This document shows positions 1 through 8,057 of a DNA stretch of 44,126 nucleotides, piece after piece. The DNA is from Rhizobiaceae bacterium (GTDB taxonomy: Bacteria; Pseudomonadota; Alphaproteobacteria; Rhizobiales; Rhizobiaceae). How positions within the stretch are numbered: the stretch's first letter is position 1; every line of letters begins with the position of its first letter. A model generated the notes under the pieces. That model ran no database searches. It was not told the DNA's origin and saw only the letters and a program-made list of their open reading frames with translations. The DNA is taken from NCBI GenBank assembly GCA_905339215.1, contig CAJPFN010000018.1, positions 1-44,126 on the forward strand. The letters are read 5' to 3'. Made by a program: the position numbers and the translations under genes.

Positions 1-488
1 GCCTTCAAGTCCGGGCCCTGCAGGGTGGTTCGACCCGCTCACGTGCGGGAGGATCCGTCTGGGTGCGGTGGTCCATCTCTCCTTCGGGATTGGGGGCGCC
101 GTCCTCGGCCACCCGGGGCAAGCCACCGGACGGGCGGCCGCAGGGCCGCGTCAAAATCTTCTATCGAGCGACCCCGTCGGCCGCCCGTCTCCCGGGACTG
201 CTCAATGGCCAGGGCCGAAAGGCAGCGTGGCGGGGAGAAGCCGTGTCTGGATGCTGGTTTCATTCGTGCGGGTGGAGAGACGGCGCTAAAGTCCCCTCCC
301 CCTTGTGGGGAGGGGTAGGGGTGGGGGTGCCATGCCGCCGAAGCTTGCGCGAAATACCCCACCCGACGCTTCGCGTCGACCTCCCCACAAGGGGGGGTGG
401 GTGTCGCCGACGCCCGCCGGCCGCGTCTCCTCTTGCCTCCGGCCGGCGGCTGCGCCACCATGCGCCACGATCGGGACGGGGAGTCGCG
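1..488. other. Intergenic stretch with no supported gene
   Basis: I find no reading frame here with a recognisable protein, and the long open frames that cross it on both strands look like by-products of high GC. The stretch holds one inverted-repeat element (about 292-405, listed separately) and ends in the ribosome-binding region of the NTF2-like gene. Bases 1-290 could include the 3' flank of a gene lying outside the window, but nothing in them lets me name it. No tRNA cloverleaf was found. Confidence 0.5.
292..405. repeat. Intergenic inverted-repeat element
   Basis: A 16-base arm at 298-313 (CCCCCTTGTGGGGAGG) is repeated exactly as its reverse complement at 380-395, with 66 bases between. 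Each arm is itself nearly palindromic. Short non-coding repeats built from C/G runs around a TTGTGGGG core are common between genes in Rhizobiales chromosomes; this family assignment is from memory. No transposase is present, so at most it is a non-autonomous palindromic element. It lies just upstream of the NTF2-like gene and could fold in its leader. Confidence 0.6.
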
Positions 489-902
489 ATGCAGAAGAAT
501 CTCACCAGGCTGAAGGCTGCCTATGCCGCGTGGAGCGCGCAAGGCCCCAATGCGCTGCCAGTGTGGCGCGACCTGCTCGCCGACGATTTCGTCATCCGCT
601 CGGTCGACGGCAAGGCGGCGCCGGCGGTCGAGTTCGCCGTGGCGAAAGGCTCCCGCGACGAGGCGTTGGCCTATCTGTGGGGCATTTTCGACCAGTGGGA
701 CATGGTGCACTACACGCCGGACGTCTTCGTCTCGGAAGGCGACCGCATCGCCGTCTTCTCCGGCTGCGCGTTCCGCAACAAGGCGACAGGCAAGGTCGCC
801 GAATTCCGCATCGCCAATCTCTGGCGCTTCCGCGACGGCCGGGCGGTCGAACTCGCCGAAGCCTTCGACACCGCCCCGGCGCTGCAGGCGGCGACGCCGT
901 GA
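489..902 (+). CDS. Nuclear transport factor 2 (SnoaL)-like protein
   Basis: Predicted 137-residue soluble protein with the features of a small NTF2-like/SnoaL cone fold: an N-terminal helix (MQKNLTRLKAAYAAW), a short segment ending LLADDFVIRSVDG, and C-terminal strands around NLWRFRDGRAVELAEAFD. Members of this fold include enzymes and ligand-binding proteins, so the substrate cannot be read from sequence. The ATG at 489 is chosen because homology-like sequence begins there and the open frame upstream runs through a repeat. Its stop overlaps the GTG start of the next gene (GTGA at 899-902), so the two are probably translationally coupled. No signal peptide is visible. Confidence 0.75.
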   Translation: MQKNLTRLKAAYAAWSAQGPNALPVWRDLLADDFVIRSVDGKAAPAVEFAVAKGSRDEALAYLWGIFDQWDMVHYTPDVFVSEGDRIAVFSGCAFRNKATGKVAEFRIANLWRFRDGRAVELAEAFDTAPALQAATP

Positions 903-1255
903 GCGCCCGCCGCGCCGCACTCCTCGCCGCGCTGCTGCTCGCGGCCGCGCCCGCACGCGCCGCCGACGAGATGCACGTGATGGTGAAGAACGGCATCGGC
1001 CGCGCCGTCGTCGTCGAACTGCACGGCGAGACAAAAATCTGGCCCGGCGGCGACCAGCTCTACATGTTCGAGAAAGGCGAGCGGAAATCCTTCCCCATCG
1101 ACTGCCGCGAGGGCGAGAAGATCTGCTACGGCGCCTGGCTCTACGGCGACGACCGCGTCTCCTGGGGCGTCGGCCCGGAAAACGACCGCGACTGCGAGGA
1201 CTGCTGCTTTTCCTGCGTCGACGCCACCATCCACGTGATCGAGCTGAAGCCGTAG
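899..1255 (+). CDS. Small secreted six-cysteine protein, copy 1
   Basis: 118 residues from a GTG start that overlaps the stop of the NTF2-like gene. Residues 2 to about 22 form a signal peptide with an alanine/leucine core ending APARAAD, so the mature protein should be periplasmic or exported. It carries six cysteines in the order C-x6-C, then a long gap, then C-x2-C-C-x2-C, with a conserved middle part containing CYGAW and WGVGP. The protein encoded at 1594-1974 has the same cysteine pattern and the same motifs, so the two are paralogues. Pairing of the cysteines in disulfides, or metal binding, are both possible. I do not recognise a named family. Confidence 0.75.
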   Translation: MSARRAALLAALLLAAAPARAADEMHVMVKNGIGRAVVVELHGETKIWPGGDQLYMFEKGERKSFPIDCREGEKICYGAWLYGDDRVSWGVGPENDRDCEDCCFSCVDATIHVIELKP

Positions 1256-1315
1256 GGCCGTTCCCGTCTTCCGCCGCCGCCTTTCCGCCCGAATGCCGTC
1301 CGAGACGATTGCGCC

Positions 1316-1510
1316 ATGATCTCCCCCGTGACCGGCCGCCGCGCCGCCGCCCTCCTCGCCTCACTCGCGCTCGCCGCCTGCGCCGGACGCGGCGGCCTTC
1401 CCGCCGATGCCGTGCCGGCCGCGCCGCCGGCTGCCACTGCCGCCGACGCCGAGCCGCTCACCCCCGGCATCGTGCCGCTGACGGTGGAACAGGAGCGCGA
1501 GATCGAATAG
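1316..1510 (+). CDS. Very small putative lipoprotein
   Basis: 64 residues with a lipoprotein-type signal: basic start (MISPVTGRR), hydrophobic stretch AALLASLALAA, then a lipobox LAAC with the cysteine near residue 22. The mature part is only about 43 residues, rich in alanine and proline, and ends TVEQEREIE. It lies between the two six-cysteine paralogues on the same strand, 60 bases after the first and 83 before the second, so co-transcription is plausible. No domain is recognised. The lipobox and codon use typical of neighbours support a real gene, but the short length keeps confidence moderate. Confidence 0.6.
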   Translation: MISPVTGRRAAALLASLALAACAGRGGLPADAVPAAPPAATAADAEPLTPGIVPLTVEQEREIE

Positions 1511-1593
1511 CCACCGGCTTTTTTCCGCTGCCGAGCCGTGCCATGGTGGCGTCGCGGCCGCCTTGGCCGTGCACATCCGTTCAGGGGACCTCC

Positions 1594-1974
1594 ATGACCG
1601 CATCCTTGGGCCGCGCGCTCGCCGCCGCCGCCTTCGCCCTTCTGTCCGTCGCCGGCCTCGCGGCGCCGGCGGCCGCCGCCGACGTCACCTTCGTCATGCG
1701 CAACGAGCACCCGAACGCGCTGCGCGTCGAGCTGTACAGCCAGGACCGCGACCACGTCTGGCCGGGCGGCGGGCAGGACTACTATCTCGACGACGGCGAG
1801 ACCAAGACCATGCCGCTCTCCTGCGAGGAAGGCGAGACCATCTGCTACGGCGCCTGGATCGACGGCGACCAGGGCACCTACTGGGGCGTCGGGCCGGGCA
1901 ACACGCAGGACTGCGAGAGCTGCTGCTACACCTGCACCGGCGGCGAGACCGAAGAGATCGTGCTGGTTCCCTGA
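1594..1974 (+). CDS. Small secreted six-cysteine protein, copy 2
   Basis: 126 residues. A signal peptide (about residues 1-29, ending APAAAAD) is followed by a mature region that matches the product of 899-1255: VWPGG, a turn rich in Asp/Glu, C-x6-C-YGAW, W-GVGPGN, and C-x2-C-C-x2-C. The six cysteines are fully conserved between copies, while the loops between them differ, as expected of an old duplication under structural constraint. A purine-rich site (GGGGACC) precedes the ATG. A strong hairpin follows the stop. Function unknown; periplasmic location inferred. Confidence 0.75.
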   Translation: MTASLGRALAAAAFALLSVAGLAAPAAAADVTFVMRNEHPNALRVELYSQDRDHVWPGGGQDYYLDDGETKTMPLSCEEGETICYGAWIDGDQGTYWGVGPGNTQDCESCCYTCTGGETEEIVLVP

Positions 1975-1983
1975 CCGCATGCT

Positions 1984-2034
1984 GCGCCGCCCGCCCGCCG
2001 CTGTGACAGCGCGCGGGCGGCGCTGGCCGGTTTT
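1984..2034 (+). terminator. Strong hairpin, probable terminator
   Basis: Perfect 11-base arms at 1984-1994 (GCGCCGCCCGC) and 2013-2023, enclosing a second short stem (CGCTGT/ACAGCG). TTTT follows at 2031-2034 after seven other bases. Position ten bases after the stop of the second six-cysteine gene fits transcription termination; the poor T-run leaves some doubt. Confidence 0.5.
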
Positions 2035-2098
2035 CCCCGGCGCGGCGATGCGCTAGAGGGCGCGGGCACCGTCCACGCCCCCGGATCGCCGCCACCAG

Positions 2099-4144
2099 AT
2101 GACCGCAGCCCCTACGTCCAAGACCTCGCCTGCGCCCGCCGCGCTCTTCCTCGGCATCGACACCGGCGGCACCTACACCGACGCCGTGCTGTGGGACGAG
2201 GCAGCCGGCCCGCGCGGCCACGTGCTCGCCAAGGCCAAGGCGCTGACCACCCGCCACGACCTCGCCGTCGGCATCTCGGGCGCCGTCGACGCCGTGCTGG
2301 AAAAGGCCGCTGTCGATCCGTCGGCCATCAAGCTCGTCTCCATGTCGACGACGCTCGCCACCAATGCTCTCGTCGAGGGCCAGGGCGGCCGCGTCGCGCT
2401 GGTCATGATCGGCTTTGCCGAAGCCGACCTTTCCCGCGACGGGCTGAAGGCGGCGCTCGGCTCCGATCCCGTCATCTTCTGCCCCGGCGGCCACGACGTC
2501 CACGGCAACGCGCAAGGTCTCGATCTCTCGCCTCTGGAAGCACAGTTGCCGGAGCTGGAGACGGGCGTCTCCGGCTTCGCAGTGTGCGCCTATTTCGCCA
2601 CGCGCAACCCGGCCCACGAGAACGCCGCGCGCGAGCTGATCCGCGCCCGCACCGGGCTGCCCGTGACCGCGAGCCACGAACTGTCGGCAAAGCTCGGCGG
2701 ACCGCGCCGGGCGCTGACCACGCTGCTCAACGCCCGCCTGATCGCCATGATCGACCGGCTGGTGGCGGCGACGGAGGGCTTTCTCGAACGGCGCGGCATT
2801 GCCGCGCCGCTGATGGTGGTACGCGGCGACGGCGCGCTGGTCTCGGCGGCGTTCGCCCGCCGCCGGCCGATCGAGACCATACTCTCCGGCCCCGCCGCCA
2901 GCCTGGTCGGCGCCCGCCACATGACCGGCCTCGACGACGCCGTCATCTCCGACATCGGCGGCACCACGACCGACGTCGCCGTGCTCGACGGCGGCCGCCC
3001 GCGGCTCGACCCGGAAGGCGCCACCGTCGGCGGCTGGCGCACCATGGTCGAGGCGGTGGCCATGCGCACCTTCGGGCTCGGCGGCGATTCCGAGATCGCC
3101 CTGGAGGAGGGCGGCCTGCAGCCGAGGATCCTGCTCGGGCCACGCCGCCTGGTGCCGCTGGCGCTGGCCGGCCTGCAGCATGCGGAAACCGTGATCCCCG
3201 AACTCGAGCGCCAGCTGCGCGCGCCCAATCCCGGCCGCATGGACGGCCGTTTCGCGCTGCGCACCGGCGTGCCCGAGCGGCTGGCGGCGGGCCTGACCGG
3301 GCCGGAGGCGAAGCTCTACGCCGAGGTGACGGCCGTGCCGCAGCCGCTCGACCGGCTGCTGACGTCGACCGCGCAGGTGGCGACGCTGAACCGGCTGGTG
3401 GCGCGCGGCCTGGTCCATGTCGCCGGCTTCACCCCGTCGGACGCTGCCCACGTTCTTGCCCGCCAGTCCAACTGGAACGCCGAAGCTGCCCGGCTCGGCG
3501 CCGAGCTTTTCGCCCGCCGCCGCGACGGCCGCGGCCAGCCGATCGCGGCGACGCCCGAGACGATCGCCGAGCGCGTGCTCGCGGCGATCACCCGCCAGTC
3601 GGCGGAAGTCATCCTGGAGACGGCGTTCGCCGAGGACGGGCTCGACGGCGCCGCGACCGTGGCGCATGCGCTGGTCCAGCGCGCCGTCGACGCCAGGCCC
3701 GGCATCGCCCGCCTGACGGTGGCGCTCGACCGGCCGGTGATCGGGCTCGGCGCCTCGGCGCCGCTGCACTATGCCGGGCTCGCCGGCCTCGTCGGCAACG
3801 AGTGCATCGTGCCCTCGGACACCGACGTCGCCAATGCGCTCGGCGCCGTGGTCGGCCAGGTGCGCGTTTCGGTCGAGGCGCGCGTCAGCCAGCCGCGCGA
3901 GGGCCTGTTCCGCATCGCCGCCGGCGACCTGGTGCGCGACTTCGCCGACGAGGCGGCAGCACTCGCCGCGGCCGAAGCCGAGATCACCCGCCTGGCGCTC
4001 GCCCGCGCCGCGGAAGCGGGTGCCGCCGACGCTCAGGCAGCGATTTCCCGCGAGATGAAGGCCGCGACGGTCGAGGGCCAGCGCACCTTCATCGAGGCGA
4101 TCCTGGTGGCGACGGCCAGCGGCCGGCCAAGGGTCGCGGGGTAG
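2099..4144 (+). CDS. Hydantoinase/oxoprolinase family protein (HyuA type)
   Basis: 681 residues. The N-terminus has the ASKHA-fold phosphate-1 motif FLGIDTGGTYTD (about residues 17-28), and a second phosphate-binding segment, ISDIGGTTTDVAVL, lies near residues 283-296. Together with TLATNALVEG and the C-terminal GASAPLHYAG and DVANALGAV segments, these mark the HyuA/5-oxoprolinase A family. Such proteins use ATP to open cyclic amides (hydantoins, 5-oxoproline) or to drive related carboxylations. Classical enzymes need a HyuB partner, and none is encoded nearby, so the substrate is uncertain. It is a stand-alone gene between a hairpin and a non-coding gap. Confidence 0.85.
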   Translation: MTAAPTSKTSPAPAALFLGIDTGGTYTDAVLWDEAAGPRGHVLAKAKALTTRHDLAVGISGAVDAVLEKAAVDPSAIKLVSMSTTLATNALVEGQGGRVALVMIGFAEADLSRDGLKAALGSDPVIFCPGGHDVHGNAQGLDLSPLEAQLPELETGVSGFAVCAYFATRNPAHENAARELIRARTGLPVTASHELSAKLGGPRRALTTLLNARLIAMIDRLVAATEGFLERRGIAAPLMVVRGDGALVSAAFARRRPIETILSGPAASLVGARHMTGLDDAVISDIGGTTTDVAVLDGGRPRLDPEGATVGGWRTMVEAVAMRTFGLGGDSEIALEEGGLQPRILLGPRRLVPLALAGLQHAETVIPELERQLRAPNPGRMDGRFALRTGVPERLAAGLTGPEAKLYAEVTAVPQPLDRLLTSTAQVATLNRLVARGLVHVAGFTPSDAAHVLARQSNWNAEAARLGAELFARRRDGRGQPIAATPETIAERVLAAITRQSAEVILETAFAEDGLDGAATVAHALVQRAVDARPGIARLTVALDRPVIGLGASAPLHYAGLAGLVGNECIVPSDTDVANALGAVVGQVRVSVEARVSQPREGLFRIAAGDLVRDFADEAAALAAAEAEITRLALARAAEAGAADAQAAISREMKAATVEGQRTFIEAILVATASGRPRVAG

Positions 4145-4432
4145 GGAGAACGTCAGAGATTCAGTGGAGCGCCGATTGCCGCTTTGGCACGCCGTCGCAA
4201 CGAGAATTTTTGTGATGGCCTCCAATCGGCGGGCGCCCGCTCCGTCGGCGCAGCCCTGCCCTCATCACCCTTTCCAATTGACGCCCCGGCCTGCCTGTGC
4301 TGAACGCATGCGCGACGAAATGCGCGCGGCGCTGGCGCCGGATTTGCGCCAGAAGGTCCGGCGAACGGGGCTGGCGCGGTGAACGGGACGGTCCGGCCGG
4401 CGGAGCCCGGCCAACAGGATGGGAGCAAATGG
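4145..4432. other. Intergenic region with inverted repeats upstream of glcB
   Basis: 288 bases without a supported gene. Two inverted repeats are visible: CGCCGATTG at 4170-4178 matched by CAATCGGCG at 4223-4231, and a tight hairpin CTGGCGC (4332-4338) / GCGCCAG (4346-4352). A purine-rich ribosome-binding site GGGAG starts at 4421, before the chosen malate synthase start. The promoter of glcB should lie here but I cannot place a convincing -35/-10 pair. The repeats may be a degenerate intergenic element. Confidence 0.4.
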
Positions 4433-6601
4433 ATGACTGATCGCGTCGAGATCGCCGGGCTGAGGGTGGCGCGGGCGTTGCGCGACTTCGTCGAGGCCGA
4501 GGTCCTGCCGGGGACCGGCGTGGCGGCGAACGCCTTCTGGGACGGGTTCGCAAAGATTCTCGCCGACCTTGCGCCGAAGAACCGGGCGCTGCTGGCCAGG
4601 CGCGATGCGCTGCAGGCGCGGATCGACGCTTGGTACAAGGAGAACGGCGCGCCCGCCGACATGGGCGCCTACCAGGCCTTCCTGCGCGAGATCGGCTACC
4701 TCCTGCCCGAGGGCCCGGCGTTTGCGGTGACGACGGAGAACGTCGATCCGGAGATCGCACAGGTCGCCGGGCCGCAGCTCGTCGTGCCGGTGATGAACGC
4801 GCGCTATGCGCTCAACGCCGCCAACGCCCGCTGGGGCTCGCTCTACGACGCGCTCTACGGCACCGACGCGATTGCCGAGACCGACGGCGCTGAGAAGGGC
4901 AGGGGTTACAACCCGAAGCGCGGCGCCAAGGTGATCGCCTGGGCGCGGGCCTTCCTCGACGCCAGCGCGCCGCTCGACGGCGCCTCGTGGGCCGAAGCGA
5001 AGAGTTTCGACGTCGCCATGGGCCGGCTTGCGGTGACGCTGATCGACGGGCGCATGACCGGGCTGATCGACGGGGCGCAGCTCGCTGGCTTCCGCGGCGA
5101 CGGGCCGGCGCCCTCGCACATCCTGCTGGTGCGCAACGGGCTCCATGTCGAGATCGTCGTCGACGCAACGTCGGCGATCGGCCGCGACGACCCGGCACAC
5201 ATCTCCGACGTCTGGCTGGAATCGGCGCTGACCACCATTCAGGACTGCGAGGATTCGGTCGCCGCCGTCGACGCCGAGGACAAGGTCGTCGTCTACCGCA
5301 ACTGGCTCGGCCTGATGAAGGGGGATCTCGCGGAAGAGGTCGAGAAGGGCGGCAGGACCTTCACCCGCGTGCTCAACGCCGACCGCACCTATACGGCGGC
5401 CGACGGCGGCGCATTGTCGCTGCCCGGCCGCTCGCTGATGCTGGTCCGCAACGTCGGCCACCTGATGACCAACCCGGCGATCCTGCTACCCGATGGTGCG
5501 GAAGTGCCGGAGGGCATCATGGACGCCATGGTGACGGCGCTGATCGCGTTGCACGACGTCGGCGAAAACGGCCGCCGGGCGAATAGCCGCGCCGGCTCGA
5601 TGTATGTCGTCAAGCCGAAGATGCACGGGCCCGACGAGGTCGCCTTCGCCGTGGAGATCTTCGGCCGCGTCGAGGCCGTGCTCGGCATGACGCCGAACAC
5701 GATCAAGATGGGCATCATGGACGAGGAGCGGCGCACCACGGTCAACCTGAAGGAGTGCATCCGCGCGGCGAAGGAACGGGTGGTGTTCATCAACACCGGC
5801 TTCCTCGACCGCACCGGCGACGAGATCCACACCTCGATGGAAGCCGGGCCGATGATCCGCAAGGGCGACATGAAGCAGGCCGCCTGGATCTCCGCCTACG
5901 AGGCGTGGAACGTCGACATCGGCCTGGAATGCGGGCTCTCCGGCCACGCGCAGATCGGCAAGGGCATGTGGGCGATGCCCGACCTGATGGCGGCGATGCT
6001 CGAGCAGAAGATCGGCCATCCGAAGGCCGGTGCCAACACCGCCTGGGTGCCGTCGCCGACGGCCGCTACGCTGCACGCGACGCACTATCACAAGGTCGAT
6101 GTGAAGGCCGTGCAGGCCGGGCTGAAGAGCAGGGCCCGCGCCAAGCTCGACGACATCCTCTCGGTGCCGGTCGCGGTGCGCCCCAACTGGACGCCGGAGG
6201 AAATCCAGAAGGAGCTCGACAACAACGCGCAAGGCATTCTCGGCTACGTCGTGCGCTGGGTCGACCAGGGCGTCGGCTGCTCGAAGGTGCCGGACATCAA
6301 CGACATCGGCCTGATGGAGGACCGCGCCACGCTGCGCATCTCCTCCCAGCACATCGCCAACTGGCTGCACCACGGCGTCTGTTCGGCGGCGCAGGTGACC
6401 GAGACGATGAAGCGCATGGCCGCCGTCGTCGACCGGCAGAACGCGGGCGACCCGCTCTACCGGCCGATGGCGCCGGACTTCGAGGCCTCGATAGCCTTCC
6501 AGGCCGCCTGCGACCTCGTCTTCAAGGGCCGCGAGCAGCCCAACGGCTATACCGAGCCGGTGCTGCATGCCCGGCGGCTGGAGCTGAAGGCGCGGGGGTA
6601 G
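4433..6601 (+). CDS. glcB: Malate synthase G
   Basis: 722 residues from the ATG at 4433, the usual length for the G isoform. It condenses glyoxylate and acetyl-CoA to malate in the cytoplasm, in the glyoxylate bypass and glycolate use. Residues matching the known catalytic and magnesium-binding positions of the E. coli enzyme are present: Arg in RNVGHL (residue 339), Glu in MDEERR (431), Asp in FLDRTGD (459) and the catalytic-base Asp in MEDRATLR (630). The C-terminal half, including the [10 protein letters not shown] and [10 protein letters not shown] stretches, is typical of the family. An upstream in-frame start at 4379 is less likely, because GGGAG lies eight bases before 4433. Isocitrate lyase is not in the window. 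Confidence 0.95.
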   Translation: MTDRVEIAGLRVARALRDFVEAEVLPGTGVAANAFWDGFAKILADLAPKNRALLARRDALQARIDAWYKENGAPADMGAYQAFLREIGYLLPEGPAFAVTTENVDPEIAQVAGPQLVVPVMNARYALNAANARWGSLYDALYGTDAIAETDGAEKGRGYNPKRGAKVIAWARAFLDASAPLDGASWAEAKSFDVAMGRLAVTLIDGRMTGLIDGAQLAGFRGDGPAPSHILLVRNGLHVEIVVDATSAIGRDDPAHISDVWLESALTTIQDCEDSVAAVDAEDKVVVYRNWLGLMKGDLAEEVEKGGRTFTRVLNADRTYTAADGGALSLPGRSLMLVRNVGHLMTNPAILLPDGAEVPEGIMDAMVTALIALHDVGENGRRANSRAGSMYVVKPKMHGPDEVAFAVEIFGRVEAVLGMTPNTIKMGIMDEERRTTVNLKECIRAAKERVVFINTGFLDRTGDEIHTSMEAGPMIRKGDMKQAAWISAYEAWNVDIGLECGLSGHAQIGKGMWAMPDLMAAMLEQKIGHPKAGANTAWVPSPTAATLHATHYHKVDVKAVQAGLKSRARAKLDDILSVPVAVRPNWTPEEIQKELDNNAQGILGYVVRWVDQGVGCSKVPDINDIGLMEDRATLRISSQHIANWLHHGVCSAAQVTETMKRMAAVVDRQNAGDPLYRPMAPDFEASIAFQAACDLVFKGREQPNGYTEPVLHARRLELKARG

Positions 6602-6622
6602 AGGCGCAAGCGCGATGGACGT

Positions 6623-6784
6623 GCCCCCTCCACCGCCTTCGGCGGTCCCTGCCGGGCGGTTGCTTCGCCCGTCCTTCGGACCCCCTGTGAACGAGGAAGG
6701 ATTAGGGGTGTGCCGGCGTCGCCGCTGCGGGTCCTCCCCTGCGAAGTGGGGGAGGGGGACCATGCGAAGCATGGTGGAGGGGTC
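6623..6784. repeat. Intergenic palindromic repeat element
   Basis: Between glcB and tsaB, the ten-base ends CCCCTCCACC (6625-6634) and GGTGGAGGGG (6773-6782) form a perfect inverted repeat. Inside are smaller palindromes: ACCGCCTTCGGCGGT near 6631, a CCTCCCC...GGGGGAGG hairpin near 6733-6755, and CCATGCGAAGCATGG near 6760. The composition and nested hairpins resemble the element at 292-405 and the mosaic intergenic repeats of Rhizobiales (recollection). It carries no gene. Confidence 0.6.
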
Positions 6785-6834
6785 CGGCCGCGCCTGCATC
6801 CCGACCCGGAGCCACATCCTGTGACCCCGCGCCC

Positions 6835-7518
6835 ATGAAACTTCTCGCCATCGACACCGCGGCGAACCTCTGCGCGGCCTGCGTCTGGGACACGGAAGCC
6901 GGCGTCGAGCGCGGCCGTTCGGTCGCCGACCTCGGCAAGGGCCACGCCGAGTTCCTGATGACGACGATCGACGAGGCGCTCGCCGCCGCCGGGTGCACGT
7001 ATGCCGGCCTCGGCATGCTGGCGGTGGCGACCGGGCCCGGCTCGTTCACCGGCGTACGCGTCGGCGTCGCCACGGTCCGTGGCCTGGCGCTGGCGCTGAA
7101 CATCCCCGCCGTCGGAGTCTCCACGCTCGACGCCATCGCGAGGGAAGCCGCCGCCTCCTGTCCCGGGCGTCGGGTGCTCGCGGCCATCGATGCCGGTCGC
7201 GAAGAATTGTACGTCGCCCTTTACGATGAATTGGCAAAACTCATCTATGGTCCCGTGGTGACCAGGATGCAGACCGCGCTCGACATCGCCCGCCAGGACC
7301 TTCCGGTTCTCGCCGGGTCGGCTGCGCGGCAGATCGCCGCCCGGCTTGCGCCGCTATCGCCGCAATTCGGACCCGAGACCACCACCGCCGACGTCGCCAC
7401 CTATGCGCGGATCGCGGCCGAGCGAGGGCCGGGTCCGCAGCCGCCCGTGCCGCTCTACCTGCGCGAGCCGGACGCCAAGCCGCAGGCCGGCTTCGTCCTG
7501 CCGAGGACGGCGTCGTGA
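6835..7518 (+). CDS. tsaB: tRNA threonylcarbamoyladenosine biosynthesis protein TsaB
   Basis: 227 residues with the TsaB signature: N-terminal LLAIDTAANLCAACVWD, then AVATGPGSFTGVRVGVATVRGLAL and a segment VLAAIDAGREELYVALYD. TsaB is a catalytically inactive relative of TsaD. It dimerises with TsaD and is needed with TsaC and TsaE to place threonylcarbamoyl on A37 of ANN-decoding tRNAs. It acts in the cytoplasm. TsaD is not encoded here. The stop overlaps the start of rimI, the usual partner downstream, which strengthens the assignment. An intergenic repeat lies immediately upstream, so transcription probably begins within or after it. Confidence 0.93.
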   Translation: MKLLAIDTAANLCAACVWDTEAGVERGRSVADLGKGHAEFLMTTIDEALAAAGCTYAGLGMLAVATGPGSFTGVRVGVATVRGLALALNIPAVGVSTLDAIAREAAASCPGRRVLAAIDAGREELYVALYDELAKLIYGPVVTRMQTALDIARQDLPVLAGSAARQIAARLAPLSPQFGPETTTADVATYARIAAERGPGPQPPVPLYLREPDAKPQAGFVLPRTAS

Positions 7519-8024
7519 TGCGCCTGCCGTTCTTCCCGGAAAAAGCCAGGGATTTCACCATCGCGACGATGACGGAGGAACACGCCCCGATGCTGGCTTC
7601 GCTGCACCGCGAGGACTTCGTGCGGCCGTGGACGGACGGCGAGTTCCTGGCGCTGATCGCCCAGGATCCGGTGTTCGGCTTCGTCGCCCTGGAGACCGGC
7701 AATGCGCGGGCCGGGCCGGTCGGCTTCGTGCTGGCGCGCGCGGCCGCCGACGAGGGCGAGATCCTGACGATCGCGGTCGCGCGTACCCACCGCCGCCACG
7801 GCCTCGGCTGGCAGCTGATGGACGCGGCGCTGCGCGAGCTCTACAGCCAGCGCGCCGAGGCGCTGTTCCTCGAGGTGGACGAGACCAACCAGCCGGCGCT
7901 CGGTCTCTACCGCCGGCTCGGCTTCCGCGAGGTCGGGCGCCGCCCGGCCTACTACGACCGCCCGGGCACCAGAACCGGCGAAGGCAAATCTGCCGCGCTT
8001 GTCATGCGCCGCGATCTTCGCTAG
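7518..8024 (+). CDS. rimI: Ribosomal protein S18 alanine N-acetyltransferase (RimI)
   Basis: 168 residues from the ATG at 7518, which overlaps the tsaB stop by one base; a GTG one codon earlier (7515) is also possible. GNAT fold: MLASLHREDF near the start, strand LTIAVARTHRRHGLGWQLM containing the acetyl-CoA loop R-R-H-G-L-G, then LFLEVDETNQPALGLYRRLGF and a tyrosine pair in RPAYYDR typical of RimI. The protein acetylates the N-terminal alanine of ribosomal protein S18 using acetyl-CoA. The tsaB-rimI pairing is widespread and supports this over a generic GNAT. Confidence 0.88.
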   Translation: MRLPFFPEKARDFTIATMTEEHAPMLASLHREDFVRPWTDGEFLALIAQDPVFGFVALETGNARAGPVGFVLARAAADEGEILTIAVARTHRRHGLGWQLMDAALRELYSQRAEALFLEVDETNQPALGLYRRLGFREVGRRPAYYDRPGTRTGEGKSAALVMRRDLR

Positions 8025-8057
8025 CAGCCTGCGCGGGGAAGAGGACGTTTCCGCGGA

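Noticed and set aside
24-60. T-arm-like GGTTCGACCC that might belong to a tRNA
   Set aside because: The flanking bases do not form the five-pair T-stem, and no acceptor stem or anticodon arm can be drawn.
39-1364. Minus-strand open frame of 441 codons at the left end
   Set aside because: Arg-rich shadow of the NTF2-like and six-cysteine genes, crossing an intergenic repeat; no domain and no ribosome-binding site.
1694-4225. Very long minus-strand open frame opposite the HyuA gene
   Set aside because: It has low-complexity Arg/Gly/Ala-rich sequence, crosses two recognisable plus-strand genes and shows no known domain; it is a product of high GC and strong third-position bias.
4379-4432. Upstream in-frame start for malate synthase G
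   Set aside because: The ATG at 4433 has a GGGAG site at the right distance and the protein aligns with the family from there.
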